Assembly (NCBI GenBank): GCA_017590115.1
Contig: JAGGNK010006892.1
Coordinates: forward strand, 12,501,736 to 12,565,735
From: Montifringilla adamsi
Lineage: Eukaryota > Chordata > Aves > Passeriformes > Passeridae
Direction: 5' to 3'
DNA: 64,000 bases
Position 1 is the stretch's first letter. Each line of letters starts with the position of its first letter. Below the pieces are notes generated by a model. That model had not been told where the DNA came from. It saw only the letters and a program-made list of their open reading frames with translations, and searched no databases. Positions 27,101 through 36,810 of this stretch are shown in pieces. The translations under genes were made by a program, and so were the position numbers.

Positions 27101-29785
27101 AATTGACCTTGGACTGAGTCACCTCCAGCACTTGGATGTAAGTAAGGAAGGGTCTACAAGTCACAGTTCCCCAAATCTTCTCCTGAAACTCAACGTGCTG
27201 GAGTGCCTCTGAAGTGCCTGTAGATCAGTGCACTCAAGATGAGGAATAAACATGATGAGTCACAGATCTGTCTGTGGCTGCAGGATTCCAACAGTACGAG
27301 ATGGTGGAGTTCAGGATCCTAGGGCAGTGAGGATGACAATCTTTAACATGAGAGCAAACTTTCTCCTCCTCGAATGACAAAGAGAGGTCCTGTGGGATAA
27401 GTCATCAGAGGAAAGCTGAGCCCAAGAAAGCTGCTTAACATTCAAGGATCATCTCCTCCACTCTCAAGAGAGTTCCATCTCACTGCATATGAAGTCAGGC
27501 AAAAAGGCCAGGAGGTCTGCATGGATTAACAGGGAGCTCCTGGCCAAATGTGGACATAGAAAGGGAAGCATACAGAGGGTGGGAGCAAGGATGGGTAACA
27601 TGAGAAGAAAACAGAAATATTATCTGAGCATCCAGGGATGAAGTTTAAAAAGCTAAAGCCCAAATAGAATTTAATCTGACCAGGGATGTTCAAAGCAACA
27701 AGAAGCACTTCTCTAGTGCAAAGAAGCCAAGGGGGAAGGGTTTTACTCAACAAGACAAATGTTGAAAGAGGCTGAGGTGCTGAATGCCACCTTTGCATCA
27801 GTATTTATTAGCAAGGCTGGACATCAGGAATCCCAGGTTGCAGGGATGGAAGAGGAAGGAGCAAGGAAGATGCACCCTTGGAGGAAAAGGATTAGGTCAG
27901 GGAATGCTTGAGCAAACTGGATGGGTGTAAGTCAGTAATATTTATGGGATGCAGCTGGCATTGTAAGGCCCCTCTCAATAATCTTTGGTTGATCATGGAG
28001 ACTGAGAGAAGTGCCCGAAGACTGGAGGAAGGAGGACCCAGGCAATTACAGGTCTGACAGCTTCACTGTGATTGCTGGAAAGGTGGTAGAACAGCTAGTG
28101 CTGAACACCAGTCCTGAACACCGTTTCCAGGTGCAGCAAGGCCAAAGAAATCATCAGGACTAGTCAGCCTACCTTTGCCAAGAGAAAATCATGCTCAACC
28201 AATTTGGTACATTTCTGCCATGAAATGACTGGCCTGGTAGATGAGGTTAGAGCAGTGGTTAATTGTCTACCTGTATTTCACTACCTTCTGTCTCTGGCAC
28301 TGTCTCTCATAAGATCCTCCTAGAAAAGTGCTGAGAGCTGGGTAAGCAAACAGTGGGGTGTACTGGAAACTGGCTGAACATTTGGGCCCAGGGTGTGGTG
28401 ACAGAGGTACAAAGTCTGGTTGGAGGTCAGTTACCAGTGATCAGTACTGGTCCAGTCCTGTGTAAGACCTTCTTTAATGAACTGGATGATGGTGCAGTGC
28501 ACCCTCAGCAGGTTTGCAAACAGTGGGGTGTACTGGAAACTGGCTGAACATTTGGGCCCAGGGTGTGGTGACAGAGGTACAAAGTCTGGTTGGAGGTCAG
28601 TTACCAGTGATCAGTACTGGTCCAGTCCTGTGTAAGACCTTCTTTAATGAACTGGATGATGGTGCAGTGCACCCTCAGCAGGTTTGCTGTGACACCAAAC
28701 TGGGAGGAGTGGCTGATAAACCAGAGGGCTGTAGTGCCACACAGAGAGACCCTGACAGGCTCATCAAAAATGAGTCAGTTTGTCTGATGTACTGAGTAAC
28801 ACCACTGCAGAGGAGCCCTACAGAATTTTATGAAATATTAAACATGAAGAATAGGTCGCTCCAGCAAATACCCATTTAGAAGAATCAGCTATGTTTATGT
28901 TTGATTCATGCAGGCTGTACTATCTGCCCTGCTGTCTGCAAACGATTACATTTGGAGATGGCATACAGCAAGCTGCACAGTAGTGTGCTCAAAAAAAAAA
29001 ACAACCCAAATCTTTTTCTTCTTTGAAATGCGATTTTTTTTTTTTTTTACTTGGAGTGATGAACCAAACATGGAGAGTGTGACACCATCATCTCTAATAT
29101 CTCAGTCCACATTTAATTGGTTTTAACATGGGGAATTGTGGGTTGATTATGGCCCACTTTAGTGTTTAAGTAGCACTTGAGTCTGAGAGAAGCATGCAAA
29201 ACATCAGTGACTACTGGTATAAAAATGAGTACAAACAGGCACACCTAGTGGAATAAATCCTTGCACAATTGTCTCAAATAATCATATCTGCTGAAGAATG
29301 AAGTACAATTTGTTTGATGGTAGTCTTCCTCTTCTTTACTGGACTTAAACAGTCATTATGGCATACTTGCAGCATTCTGTAGCCTTTGTTCCATCAGTTT
29401 TGTGAACTGTGTTTCAACAAAAAGCTTGATTTTTCTGTGTGGCCTGTTCCATGCTTCTAATAGTTACTGCATAGCCTAAATGAAGGGGAAGTGACATTAG
29501 TCTCAAATATAGACTGTCTTCTTTCTTCTTCAGTAAGCAATGTGTAGTTTAAATTTTACAGAGAATTTTACAGGAAGAAAATTGATATTTATTGATTAAT
29601 GTTATGCTAATATGTGTTTTCATTAGGTCCATTCCATGGAGCCTAACCAACCACAATTTACAGTATTGACTTTTGAAGATTTAGTTGCATCTGGTATTCC
29701 TGTCGCACCTGAGGATTCTGCATATTGGGACAATTTCTGTTCAAAGCAGGAGGGTCCAGTGAAACAGAGTTCACATTCAAGATAA
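3009..29785 (+). CDS. AASDHPPT: L-aminoadipate-semialdehyde dehydrogenase phosphopantetheinyl transferase, six coding exons
   Basis: Coding exons join as 3009-3152, 3938-4163, 17062-17183, 17902-18063, 24646-24723 and 29627-29785, giving 891 bp and 296 residues. The enzyme is the broad-specificity cytosolic 4'-phosphopantetheinyl transferase of vertebrates (Sfp-type). It uses CoA and Mg2+ to modify serines of fatty acid synthase, mitochondrial ACP, AASDH and formyl-THF dehydrogenases. Family hallmarks are NFNVSHQGDYAVLA at residues 93-106, VGIDVM at 113-118 and WALKESFLKAIG at 164-175. D116, E168 and K172 align with human D129, E181 and K185, assigned from memory of the human protein. The predicted length equals human (309) minus the 13 residues before human Met14, so there is no net indel. 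The start is fixed by an in-frame TAG at 2964-2966 with no other ATG between, and by a strong context (G at -3 and +4). All introns are GT-AG and I see no frameshift. Confidence 0.97.
3153..3937 (+). other. AASDHPPT: AASDHPPT intron 1
   Basis: This 785-bp phase-0 intron runs from GTACAT to TTCATAG. It starts in the CpG island and becomes AT-rich. I see no repeat or other gene in it. Confidence 0.93.
3938..4163 (+). CDS. AASDHPPT: AASDHPPT coding exon 2 (residues 49-124, first base of 124)
   Basis: The exon follows a TTCATAG acceptor and reads AGRLLMRKLIAEELCIPW onward. It holds the KGKPFLA motif (76-82), the CoA and substrate-binding SHQGDYAVLA segment (97-106) and GIDVM (114-118) with the metal ligand D116. 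The donor GTAATT starts at 4164, after CCAG, leaving phase 1. Length 226 bp. Confidence 0.97.
5380..5560 (-). repeat. Probable degraded avian ERV LTR fragment, antisense
   Basis: Read on the minus strand, the order GTGCTGTGTT, AACCCAGTGTTGATA, AGCAGTGTTTGCACAGCAT, AAGGCCTTCTCTG and then GAGACACAGC follows a widespread avian endogenous-retrovirus LTR as I remember it. The boundaries are uncertain, and sequence outside the range (5100-5380) may belong to it or not. No retroviral coding sequence is seen beside it, so it would be a solo or truncated LTR. Confidence 0.42.
6732..6786. repeat. Two adjacent short hairpins in intron 2
   Basis: A 7-bp stem pairs 6732-6738 with 6748-6754. A perfect 12-bp stem pairs 6759-6770 (GAATAGCTTCTA) with 6775-6786 around the loop ACAC. 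Nothing suggests a known RNA family, and the size is too small for a typical microRNA precursor. Confidence 0.6.
11129..11153. repeat. T-rich tract
   Basis: A run of seven T, GG, then 16 T. It is low-complexity sequence in intron 2, with no retrotransposon body recognised beside it. Confidence 0.85.
14319..14705 (+). repeat. CR1 LINE 3' fragment, sense
   Basis: The segment GAGCTGGGTTTGTTGAACCT, then ATCTAATCACAGCCT, CACTGGAACAGGG-like and a closing AGACCAGGTGGTCTCCAAAG plus GTCCTTTTCAACCTAC follows the end of CR1 ORF2 and its 3' UTR. It is 5'-truncated and well diverged, with small indels. CR1 is the dominant LINE of birds and reptiles, which supports the taxonomic call. Confidence 0.8.
15456..15483. 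repeat. T-rich low-complexity tract
   Basis: A nearly pure thymine tract interrupted by single cytosines, in intron 2. Confidence 0.85.
15920..16022 (+). repeat. Possible ancient MIR-type SINE remnant
   Basis: The order GGGAACATGAGCATAGAAA, AAGTTCCTTGCCCAG, then AATTACTGGCACAAC and AGAATCTGCATCTT resembles the MIR core, in which a gradient of 'aagt..cttgccca..gtca' is followed by 'ggca.agc...gaa..c'. It is heavily diverged and the call is from memory. Confidence 0.35.
17062..17183 (+). CDS. AASDHPPT: AASDHPPT coding exon 3 (residues 124-164)
   Basis: The exon begins with the last two bases of Gly124 after a TTTATAG acceptor. It reads SSSIPNFFHIMKRQFTETEW, then an acidic/aromatic stretch ending QLDMFYRHW. 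FTxxEW is the conserved Sfp-family motif before the catalytic WxxKES. The closing Trp164 is the W of that motif, so the catalytic motif is split by intron 3. The donor GTAATA follows. Length 122 bp. Confidence 0.97.
17184..17901 (+). other. AASDHPPT: AASDHPPT intron 3
   Basis: A 718-bp phase-0 intron from GTAATA to CCTTTTAG. An antisense CR1 3' end begins about 105 bp after the donor. Confidence 0.94.
17288..17514 (-). repeat. CR1 LINE 3' end, antisense
   Basis: AGAATCATAGAATGGTTTAT at 17288 is the reverse complement of the CR1 3' terminus with its ATTCTATGATTCT-type octamer repeats. It is followed by GTTGGAAAAGACATCTAAGA, then AACCACTTTCCTGGGCAGA and TTGTTCCAATGCTTGA, all in the CR1 order. 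It is the usual 5'-truncated copy, about 225 bp. Confidence 0.93.
17902..18063 (+). CDS. AASDHPPT: AASDHPPT coding exon 4 (residues 165-218)
   Basis: The exon opens ALKESFLKAIGVGIGFNLQR, giving E168 (metal ligand) and K172 (catalytic) immediately after the junction. It continues through VYKETKMLLDGEKEEEWTFE. The acceptor is CCTTTTAG and the donor GTAAAG. Length 162 bp, phase 0 on both sides, so skipping it would keep frame but remove the active site. Confidence 0.97.
18573..18672 (+). repeat. CR1 LINE 3' tail fragment, sense
   Basis: GGGACATGTTTTCTGATGGA, CTTGGCAG-like CTGGCAGCGCTGGGTTAACA and GTTGGACTTG, then a closing GATGATTCTGATTCATAATG, follow the last ~100 bp of CR1. A short unrelated insertion lies within it. 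Confidence 0.65.
20811..20838. repeat. (GAT)n microsatellite
   Basis: An imperfect trinucleotide repeat of GAT/GGT units at 20811-20838, in intron 4. Confidence 0.85.
20894..21075 (+). repeat. Degraded avian ERV LTR fragment, sense
   Basis: The segment opens TGTCCTAGTTTCATCTCTGG, then ACAGTTAATTTTCTTCTTAG, TAGCTGGCATAGTCCTGTG, GGATGAGAATAGTGCTGTTA and AAGTCAAGGACTCCAG. This is the order of a very common avian ERV LTR remembered as 'tgtcctggtttcagctggga...'. It lacks the 3' half, and no internal retroviral sequence lies beside it, so it is an old truncated or solo LTR. Confidence 0.72.
21200..21388 (+). repeat. CR1 LINE 3' end, sense
   Basis: GGTTTCCCAGAGAAGCTGTG, then GATGTCCCATTCCTGGAAGT, GATTGGATGGGGCCCTGAGC, AACCTGGTGTAATGGAAGGT and CCATTCTATGAGATTATGA match the canonical CR1 3' UTR and its terminal ATTCTATGA repeat. 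It is one of the best-preserved CR1 tails here. Confidence 0.93.
23470..23498. repeat. (TA)n-rich microsatellite
   Basis: TATATT units followed by a run of TA dinucleotides in intron 4. Confidence 0.85.
24646..24723 (+). CDS. AASDHPPT: AASDHPPT coding exon 5 (residues 219-244)
   Basis: After a CTTCACTAG acceptor the exon reads ETRLDDNHHVAVALGKQEGF to KDSD, then the donor GTAAGG. It corresponds to the human segment around DEHHFVAVAL. The part after VAL is the most divergent of the protein. Length 78 bp, phase 0 on both ends, so it could be skipped without breaking frame. Confidence 0.94.
25521..25543. repeat. Poly(A) tract of 23 bases
   Basis: An uninterrupted A run in intron 5 on the gene's sense strand. 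I do not recognise a retroposed copy immediately upstream, so it is called simple repeat only. Confidence 0.9.
27290..28770 (+). mobile_element. Decayed CR1 LINE, ORF2 (endonuclease end to reverse transcriptase) fragment
   Basis: Landmarks in CR1 order are GTTCAGGATCCTAGGGCAGT, GGGATAAGTCATCAGAGG-type, CCCAAGAAAGCTGC, CAAGGATCATCTCCTCCACT, AAAAAGGCCAGGAGGTCTGC, GGAGCTCCTGGCCAAA, CATCCAGGGATGAAGTT and AGGCTGAGGTGCTGAATGCC. Then come the reverse-transcriptase parts: ACACTG-like CACTGTCTCTCATAAGATCC, GAAACTGGCTGAACATTTGG, AGTACTGGTCCAGTCCTGTG and GGATGATGGTGCAGTGCACC. The frame is broken by stops and indels, the copy lacks its 5' part and its 3' end, and a 170-bp block is duplicated. It is not active. 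The left boundary is approximate and may extend to about 27200. Confidence 0.88.
28346..28685 (+). repeat. Exact 170-bp tandem duplication inside the CR1
   Basis: The block 28346-28515 (starting GCAAACAGTGGGGTGTACTG, ending CAGCAGGTTT) is followed directly by an identical block at 28516-28685. I see no difference between the copies. The copies encode the RT-derived GNWLN and FNELDDG region. 170 is not a multiple of 3, so the second copy runs in another frame relative to the first. The junction shares GC with both ends. Confidence 0.95.
28991..29048. repeat. A-run and T-run pair
   Basis: An A run at 28991-29000 and a T run of 15 at 29034-29048, 33 bp apart, could pair as an AT-only hairpin. 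Low-complexity sequence in intron 5. Confidence 0.8.
29627..29785 (+). CDS. AASDHPPT: AASDHPPT coding exon 6 and stop (residues 245-296)
   Basis: After TTTTCATTAG the exon reads VHSMEPNQPQFTVLTFEDLV, then a PVAPEDSAYWDNFC segment and a short polar tail ending at TAA 29783-29785. QFTxLxFxDL and PEDxxxWD are conserved with the human C terminus. The last ~15 residues are variable in the family. Confidence 0.96.
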   Translation, partial: VHSMEPNQPQFTVLTFEDLVASGIPVAPEDSAYWDNFCSKQEGPVKQSSHSR

Positions 29786-30065
29786 GACTGTATATAAGAA
29801 AAAGAAACTTGTCAAAGTTCTTATGCTGTTATCCTGTTTAATTTCAAGTATGGGAATAAGTGCACATATGTAAATGAAATGTACCTTTCCCTATTTAAGC
29901 TGACAACCTGATTTTCATGACACTGCATTGGAATTGTAAGGAAGATGTTTCCTTACTGAAGGAATTCTGAATGAGAAGCCTAAATCAGCCTTTTTGCATC
30001 TCCTTGCCTGTGGTTCTTACATTTGACTTCTTATCTTTGTTAATTAAAGCTTCCTGTACATAACT
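29786..30065 (+). other. AASDHPPT: AASDHPPT 3' UTR (short form)
   Basis: AT-rich sequence from the stop codon to just past the first good polyadenylation signal. The 3' end is predicted from the signal, about 15-20 bp downstream of ATTAAA, with U- and GU-rich sequence after it (GGTACTTGTCTTTTAACAC). A longer form using AATAAA at 30970-30975 is possible. Confidence 0.65.
30043..30048 (+). terminator. ATTAAA polyadenylation signal
   Basis: ATTAAA is the second most common vertebrate signal. It lies 258 bp after the AASDHPPT stop, with a T-rich element beginning about 25 bp further on. It is the first plausible signal downstream of the stop. Confidence 0.65.
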
Positions 30066-30969
30066 TGGTACTTGTCTTTTAACACTTCTTTTTTGTATTT
30101 TTTTTCTCAGCAATAGATGCAAGGCAAGCAGCAGTTCAATTTTCCTAGGCTTGCATTTGCGTCAGTCATGGGGGGGAGCCCAAAGAGAAAAAGAAAGCTA
30201 TTTACTTTTTTCCAAATAGACTTGTAACATCTGATGACACAACATTTTGCTGTCCTAACATCAAATGAAGGTTTCTGGAGATCTGTAGATCTTGAGTACA
30301 CAGCTAAAATATTTTGTCTTCTTTTTCAAAATGAATCCTGTTTTGTGCCATTACTTCTTAATCTTCTTTTTAGAAATCATAGATACAGTGTGGTCCCTCT
30401 AAATTTAAGAAAACATACTCAACAGAATGATCTTTGCACAAAGATAATTACCTTCTATCCTACACTTAAACATAGATTTTCATTGAATTTGGCGTTGTGT
30501 ACAACTAGTGTGCACCCTGTATTCTGGTGTACACCATGAAAAGGAGAATCTACTTGTAGAGTAACCACTGAATCTATGCCTTATTACAAAGATGAAGAAA
30601 ATACTGTGAGAGAGGATGATTGTTACAACTATTATACAAGCATTTGGAGTTCTGAACTCCACTGAATAATTCTGAATTCAAACATGCTGCTAAACTCTCC
30701 TGCTTCCAGTGCTGATTAATTTTTTTTCCATTTCTGTGAGTCTCTCATCCTCCATGCTAATCACAGTTTTTCATGTTTTGCTTTTTGTTCCCCTCCAAAA
30801 CTGCCAATCAGTGAAGCAATGACTCTTCCCTCCAGTCTCCACAGGGGCTAAATTAGATGTTCAGTAACTTCAAGTCTGAAGTTTAAAAAAATACAGAATA
30901 TTTTATATACAAATTCTAAGTCATGTATTCCAGATTTTTTGTCTTTTAGAAAAATGAAATTCAACTTTC

Positions 30970-30975
30970 AATAAA
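30970..30975 (+). terminator. Possible distal AATAAA polyadenylation signal
   Basis: A canonical AATAAA about 1.2 kb downstream of the stop could define a longer 3' UTR. AATAAA is frequent in AT-rich DNA, so this is weak without transcript data. Confidence 0.25.
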
Positions 30976-33900
30976 TAATTTGCAATCCACAGAGGTCCAG
31001 TGTATGCCAGTCAATAACTGGACCCATCAATTGCAGCTTTGCCAGACAGTTTGAAGTTGCCAATTTTTTTGCTAGGACAATGAATCAAACTGCAAATATG
31101 GGATGAGCTGAATAGAAGAATTTCCAATCTAGATTTCTGAGGACAAGAGAATTAATTTCATATTAGAGAGTAGTTATTTTTGCATGAAAGCAGTGTCTTA
31201 AACCAGACATTTTCTTTCATTGGAAAGAGTTTTAAAAGTATCAATGAAATTATTTCTATTATTGTGCTTGCATGTAAGTAGAGGAGAAGCCAATTTTGTT
31301 AAATTAGAAAATTGTGCTTGGTTTTCTTGCAAGAAATATGATAGTTTTCAAGACTGTATATAATTAGAAAGAGTTTGTTTTGGTTAGTTTTCCATGAAGT
31401 AAAATCTTAGCTTAGAGTGGTTCATAAAGAATTTTCTAGAAGACCGCAGTTTCTCACAATGTGATTTTTTCTGTGTCTTTTAATTTACACTGAACTGTTT
31501 GAAAAAATAAGGTTAATCTCTTTTTTAATTTTAATAGCAATAAGGGTAGGTGATGGTAATGCCTTTTGAAGAGCCACTTGAGCCAGGTTGTTTCATGTCA
31601 GTGCAAATGGACACAATTGTTACACTTGTTTTACCTCAGTGGGAAAGAGCAGCTGGATCGTTGTGGAATTTTTGACTAAAAGCATGCTGCTAAAAGGCCA
31701 GCAGGACATTCTGACTCCTTAGGAATGTGAATGATCCTTCTTAAAGTCAGAAGTAAGTTTTTCTGGATATCTGTGCTGTGGAGGCACATACTGAAATAAG
31801 TGTTGTTAGTGTGTACAAATAAATTAATGTAATTTCACAGTAAAAAAGATAAATTTATTTTTTAATTCACCCTCACACTTTTTGCTGATAAAAATATAAT
31901 TGAGCCTTTTCTCCACACAAGGCCACAACACTGACTTACTTGCATGTCCACAGAATACAGTCCTAATGGCCACGGAGTCCCTCTGCCATTTGAGAACAGC
32001 TCCAGCTTCCCTCGCTAGGTCAAGTTGTTGGCCCAGTCCAGAGCAGGTGAGGTGACCTTTGTTGTCTCCCATCATTCTTCTGTCCCATTTATATATAAAA
32101 GCCTCAGGGCCTTTAGTTTCCTTCTCCAGAGCTCCATTCCTTCATCTGTTTTGTTTTCTGCATAGTGTCCTTGACATAACTGTACCACATGCCTGTGAGG
32201 GTAAGAAGCTGTAAAAACACAAGCTCTGCTCCACATGAGCCTTTCCCAGCAGTGGCTGCAGCTGGGTAGACTTTTTCCCTATGGATCATCATTGACCTGT
32301 CCTCCCGTTTCTCAAATTCTCAGATTTCAGACGTAGATTAGATGCTAGGTTGTCCTAGGTGGCATATCAACACGGTGTTTCTGAGAAGTATTTATTAACA
32401 GTCTCTGACCAAAAAATAAATTTTAAAAGTTTTGGTCTTCAGTGAAAAGATTGTTAAAAGTGAATAGATGTGTTTTAGTTTGGACTTGTTCAAAACTTTT
32501 TGTATCTTAACATCAAAAACGGTCGAGTGGATTAGGAACTTCAGGGGGTAAAACTGGGTTCAAGGCAGTTATTAACTTTGTGACAAGAGACAGGTGCCAT
32601 TTGATGTGAAAATCTGTAATGGAAAAGTGGACCATGTGAGTTCACTCAGCATTTTACAGAGTCTGTAAACTACAAGATGTAGATTGTTACTGTCTCTTGG
32701 GATCAAGGCCGCTGATGTTAATCAAGTATGCTCATCTTGAACAAGAAATCAGAGATGTATCAGCAGAAGTAATGTATATAAGGTTGTTGTATGTGTGCTC
32801 TGGGAAACATCCAGGCAACAGCTCAACCTTAAACAACTGTCTTTACCCAAGACACTGCAATAAGGAGATGATTTGCAAAAAAGGTGAAAAGATGGTTATG
32901 CAAGTCAGCATAGAGTGCCCTTTGTTGGAGCTTTACAGGGTTATAGTGCTACATCCTACCAAGAAGATAAGTGGTTCTTGGCAGAATTGATGCAACCATG
33001 TCTAAAACAGCAATTGAGACTGTCAGCCTTAACTGCTGCCTATTTCTGCAGGTGTGCTTCATTATCCTCCAGAATTCAGTTAGTTTTGATTACTTCACTC
33101 TTTGTAGAAAATGTAAGCGTGAAAATAAATTCTGAATTTTCAAGGGAGACAGCATTTGAAATAAGGTGGGGTTTTTTTTCAAAAAGTCATTTTTTGTAAT
33201 ATGTTATTTTCTTGCTCTGCACATGCAGATTTTTGTGATCAGACACTGTATAGGAGTCCTGTTTCTTTTAAGATTGGGTATATTTTCTTTACTGCAATAA
33301 AATGTGGACTAATTTGTGTTTGTATTGACGATTTGTGGTTATTATTTTATCTTGCTATTACTTAGAACAAGACAGAGGTAAGATTATTGAATCACTTGTC
33401 TAGCACTCCTTTGCTATTTTGGAAACAAATTGTGGTACCATGAAACTGTACACTCTTAATAACATCCTTGGGATAAATCATGAAGTCAAGGTCTGGACCA
33501 GTTCTCCACTACTTAGCTTCTTCCAATTTTAATTTTATGACATGCAACCCAGTTTCTGACAAATAGGACATAATATTGGTGCATTCTGTGCTGGAGTGTT
33601 TCTCATCTTGTGGTCGAAACTGGCATACTGTGAAGTTTAATGCTCTTAGGGAGATGCACATTTTCAAATACAAGATTACAGTGCTGCCCAGTGTTGCTTA
33701 AAATGAAATTTCTGAAGATTTGTTTATTAATTAGGACATGGAACACAAAGGTTTTTTAGGCTGTAGTTCTTCACACAGGAAAAAGCTCTTTTACTTGCAC
33801 AAGACTTTTCTTTAAAACATGTGAAAACCTGTTTTGTATTTATAAGTGACTTAAACAGTAAAGAAACGGGTATTTCGATTGAAACGCATCTTCTGTTTTC

Positions 33901-36772
33901 CAACACCTTTTAGAGTACTTCAAAGGTTTGCCAGGATGCTTGCCAGATATGTCCTAGGGATTTAGTGATGCCTTTTGACATTTGGGGCAGGAACACCAAG
34001 GTTCCCAGCATAACCAAGATGGCAATGCCAGAACTTGGAAGGACTTAAAGAGCTTTGGTAATAATAACGCTATACTTATAAATGGCAAAGCTCTGAAGGG
34101 ATTGTATGAGTTTTCTTCAGGTTCATACTTTTAAAGTTGTATAAATGTCTCACTTTGGACTTGGTAATCACCTCATAAACACAGGCATTTAAGTCTAGTC
34201 AGGTATTCCATAAGAGCTCTGAGATTTTCATTGCAAACTTGCCCCTGTTTTGTTAAAACGCCTGAGTAGACAGATGTCTCATTTCTGTCCTGTTTCTGTG
34301 TGTCTTGGTGTGCCTCGTGCTGTGCCCTTGGTACCATAGGACCTCTAACACACCCACCTGAGGTACTTTTGCTGCAACAACTTTCAGTGGGGCTAGTCCC
34401 AGCATGCTGACAATTCCTGCTGGCAAGGTTGTCTTTGAGCTGAGGAGAAAATGTATTGGTACCATTACCAAACTCTAGTAAGTTAATGGAAGATATGAGT
34501 AAAGAAATTGCATGTAAAGACTTCAGTACTGTAATGCAAGTGATGAAAAGTAAACATAACAGAAAAGGTATACTAATGCTAGCTTTTAACTCACAGAAGT
34601 TCTTAGTTTTCCTTTGTTCTAAGTACTCAAAGCAGCTGAACTTGCTTCAATCCTATTATTTGCGGTTTTGGGGTTTTTTTGCCCTCAAGGTTAAATAGTA
34701 GTATCTGTGTTACAACTTCAAAGTCCTGGTTAAGATTTCCCAGTTGTGAGTTTCTCTTGTCCCTGTAGCTTAATGTTTCCAGACTTGGTTCAGTGTTCTA
34801 AAAAATTGCTTTCCTTTAATCATGAAGTAGGCTGAAGTTCACCCAAGTAGCCAGTCAGATCCACTTAATCCCTGGGAATCTTTGTCCAGAGACAGAAATC
34901 AGGAGCTTGGTGTGCCCTGCTTCGGCAGCCTGGTGCTGCTTGAGCAGGCAGCGGTTTCTCAGCTGTTGGATGTGACACTGGTTTGCTCAGAGGAGGGGAG
35001 AATGTGCTCCTGCTGCAGGGGCTCTAAAGCTCCCTCCTGGTTTCTGGAATTACCTTGCTCAGCTGAGTGATATTGCTACTTGGTGTCAATGGATATCAAA
35101 CTCTCCATGGTGTGACTGTTTTGATTTTTTGTTTTGCAGTGTTGGAGTTAAACACTGCCCCATGAATTTGGTACCACCAGTGTTTTCACCACTGTTTTCA
35201 GTTTTTGCCGTTGTATCACTATCAAAACTGCTGGTTTTGGCTTTAAGGTATCATAGATAGCAATCTTAATAACTAGTGCAGAAGGGAAACGCAATAAGAC
35301 TAGCAAAAATATTAATAACCTGTATAAAAATGATTAACGATTTTATACGTATCATTGCATGTTATATGTAGTAAGCTGTATATGTAATATTTTACAGTAA
35401 TAATTTCATAAATGCATTACGTATTTATTAAAGTGGACTTCTATGTATATGCACACACTGCTTTACAGTATCTTATCTTTCAATAAAGCACAGGTCTGTG
35501 TTATCCTCTGCAAATAAGTACACAAATACTCATTTGTTATTTTTCATCATATTGGTATATTTAAATTATTCCCTATTGAAATAACTTGGGGTTTGCATTT
35601 AAAACAGCGCACAGACAAAAATCAAAAAAATAATGCCTTGAAAATGTTTTCTTTTTAAAATGAATACCCTATGTTTTCTCAGCTTCAGCAGCAAAGTTTT
35701 CAGTAATTTATCACAGCTGCCATCAGGTGAGTGGATTCTCAATCCTTGTATTTGTTGTACAATGTGCTCCTCATCCTAATTGAGAGCTTTTATGAAAGGC
35801 ACAGTGAACTGCTTATTCAGTGAGGTCACTGGTCACTTTGTTAGAGAAATGGAATTTTCCTGCAGTTATTAAGTTCAAACACTGTTTACTGAATAGAATA
35901 ATATTCTTAGCAGCAGTGTTTACTACCTGCATAAAAGCATTTTGTTAATCTTGTGATGGTTATGTGGTCTACAATTAATTAGCTGCCTGTACAACATTAG
36001 GAAAATGTATTAGATTAATTTTGTATAGTAAAATTGTGTGGGTAGAGGTTGTACTCTGGTGTTGTATTTCCACATACCACAATTACTCTTCTCATGTGAG
36101 TGAAAACAGTGTATTACAAAGAGACTGATCTTTCTGATATCATTGTTTCTGCCTAATTACTTGTTAGGATCTTTAGATTATTTGCGTTGTTCATTTAGAA
36201 TGTTTTCCCTGGAGTGCAATAGGATATTTATTTGCATTTCAACTCTAGCAGTCAGACTGCTCCTGTTTGCAGAAATCATTGTTATCTCTTGGTCACCTTT
36301 TGGGATGAAACGGGAAAATAACAGATTGCTGGTTGCAGTGGAAGTACATTGGTTTCAGTTGGATTGGATAAAGTCAGATGTGCTGGCCATAGGGCTGTGT
36401 AGCACTGCTTGTCTAAATGCCTTTAAGAAATCAGAAAATGGAAGGGAGGGAGGGAGGTCAGATGAAAGCAGTAATTTTTCCTGAAGGACTGCTGAAGGAG
36501 TGAGGACCTCCTGAATGTGGTAGGAATTCTAAAACACATATGATTTATTTATAGAAGCCAATTTGGGGACTTCAGAAGTCTTCTAATAGAATGATTATGG
36601 TTTTGTTGGGGGTTTTTTTTGGAGCAACAGCAGTTGGAGTGCAGCATTGATTGGATTGAGTTGTTCAGTTTGTGCAAACAGGCTTTTAAAAGACAAGTGA
36701 AAATTCAGTTGCATTAGAGTTTAAATGTGTTGATGCAAGTATCTGTTTGCTACGTTGATACAGATATGTAGA

Positions 36773-36810
36773 GTACACACACGTACGTATGCATATATAA
36801 ACACACACAT
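36773..36810. repeat. Alternating purine-pyrimidine tract
   Basis: CACACACACGTACGTATGCA followed by TATATAAACACACACA: a mostly alternating purine/pyrimidine stretch of the kind that can adopt Z-DNA. It looks like a decayed dinucleotide repeat. Confidence 0.7.

Larger units (their letters stand above)
24724..29626 (+). other. AASDHPPT: AASDHPPT intron 5 (4.9 kb)
   Basis: A phase-0 intron from GTAAGG to TTTTCATTAG. About 1.5 kb of it is a decayed CR1 ORF2 region in the same orientation as the gene, with an internal 170-bp tandem duplication. A 23-base A run lies at 25521-25543. Confidence 0.94.

Noticed and set aside
28514..28795. 93-codon open frame in intron 5
   Set aside because: It is part of the decayed CR1 reverse transcriptase and the 170-bp duplication, not a host gene.
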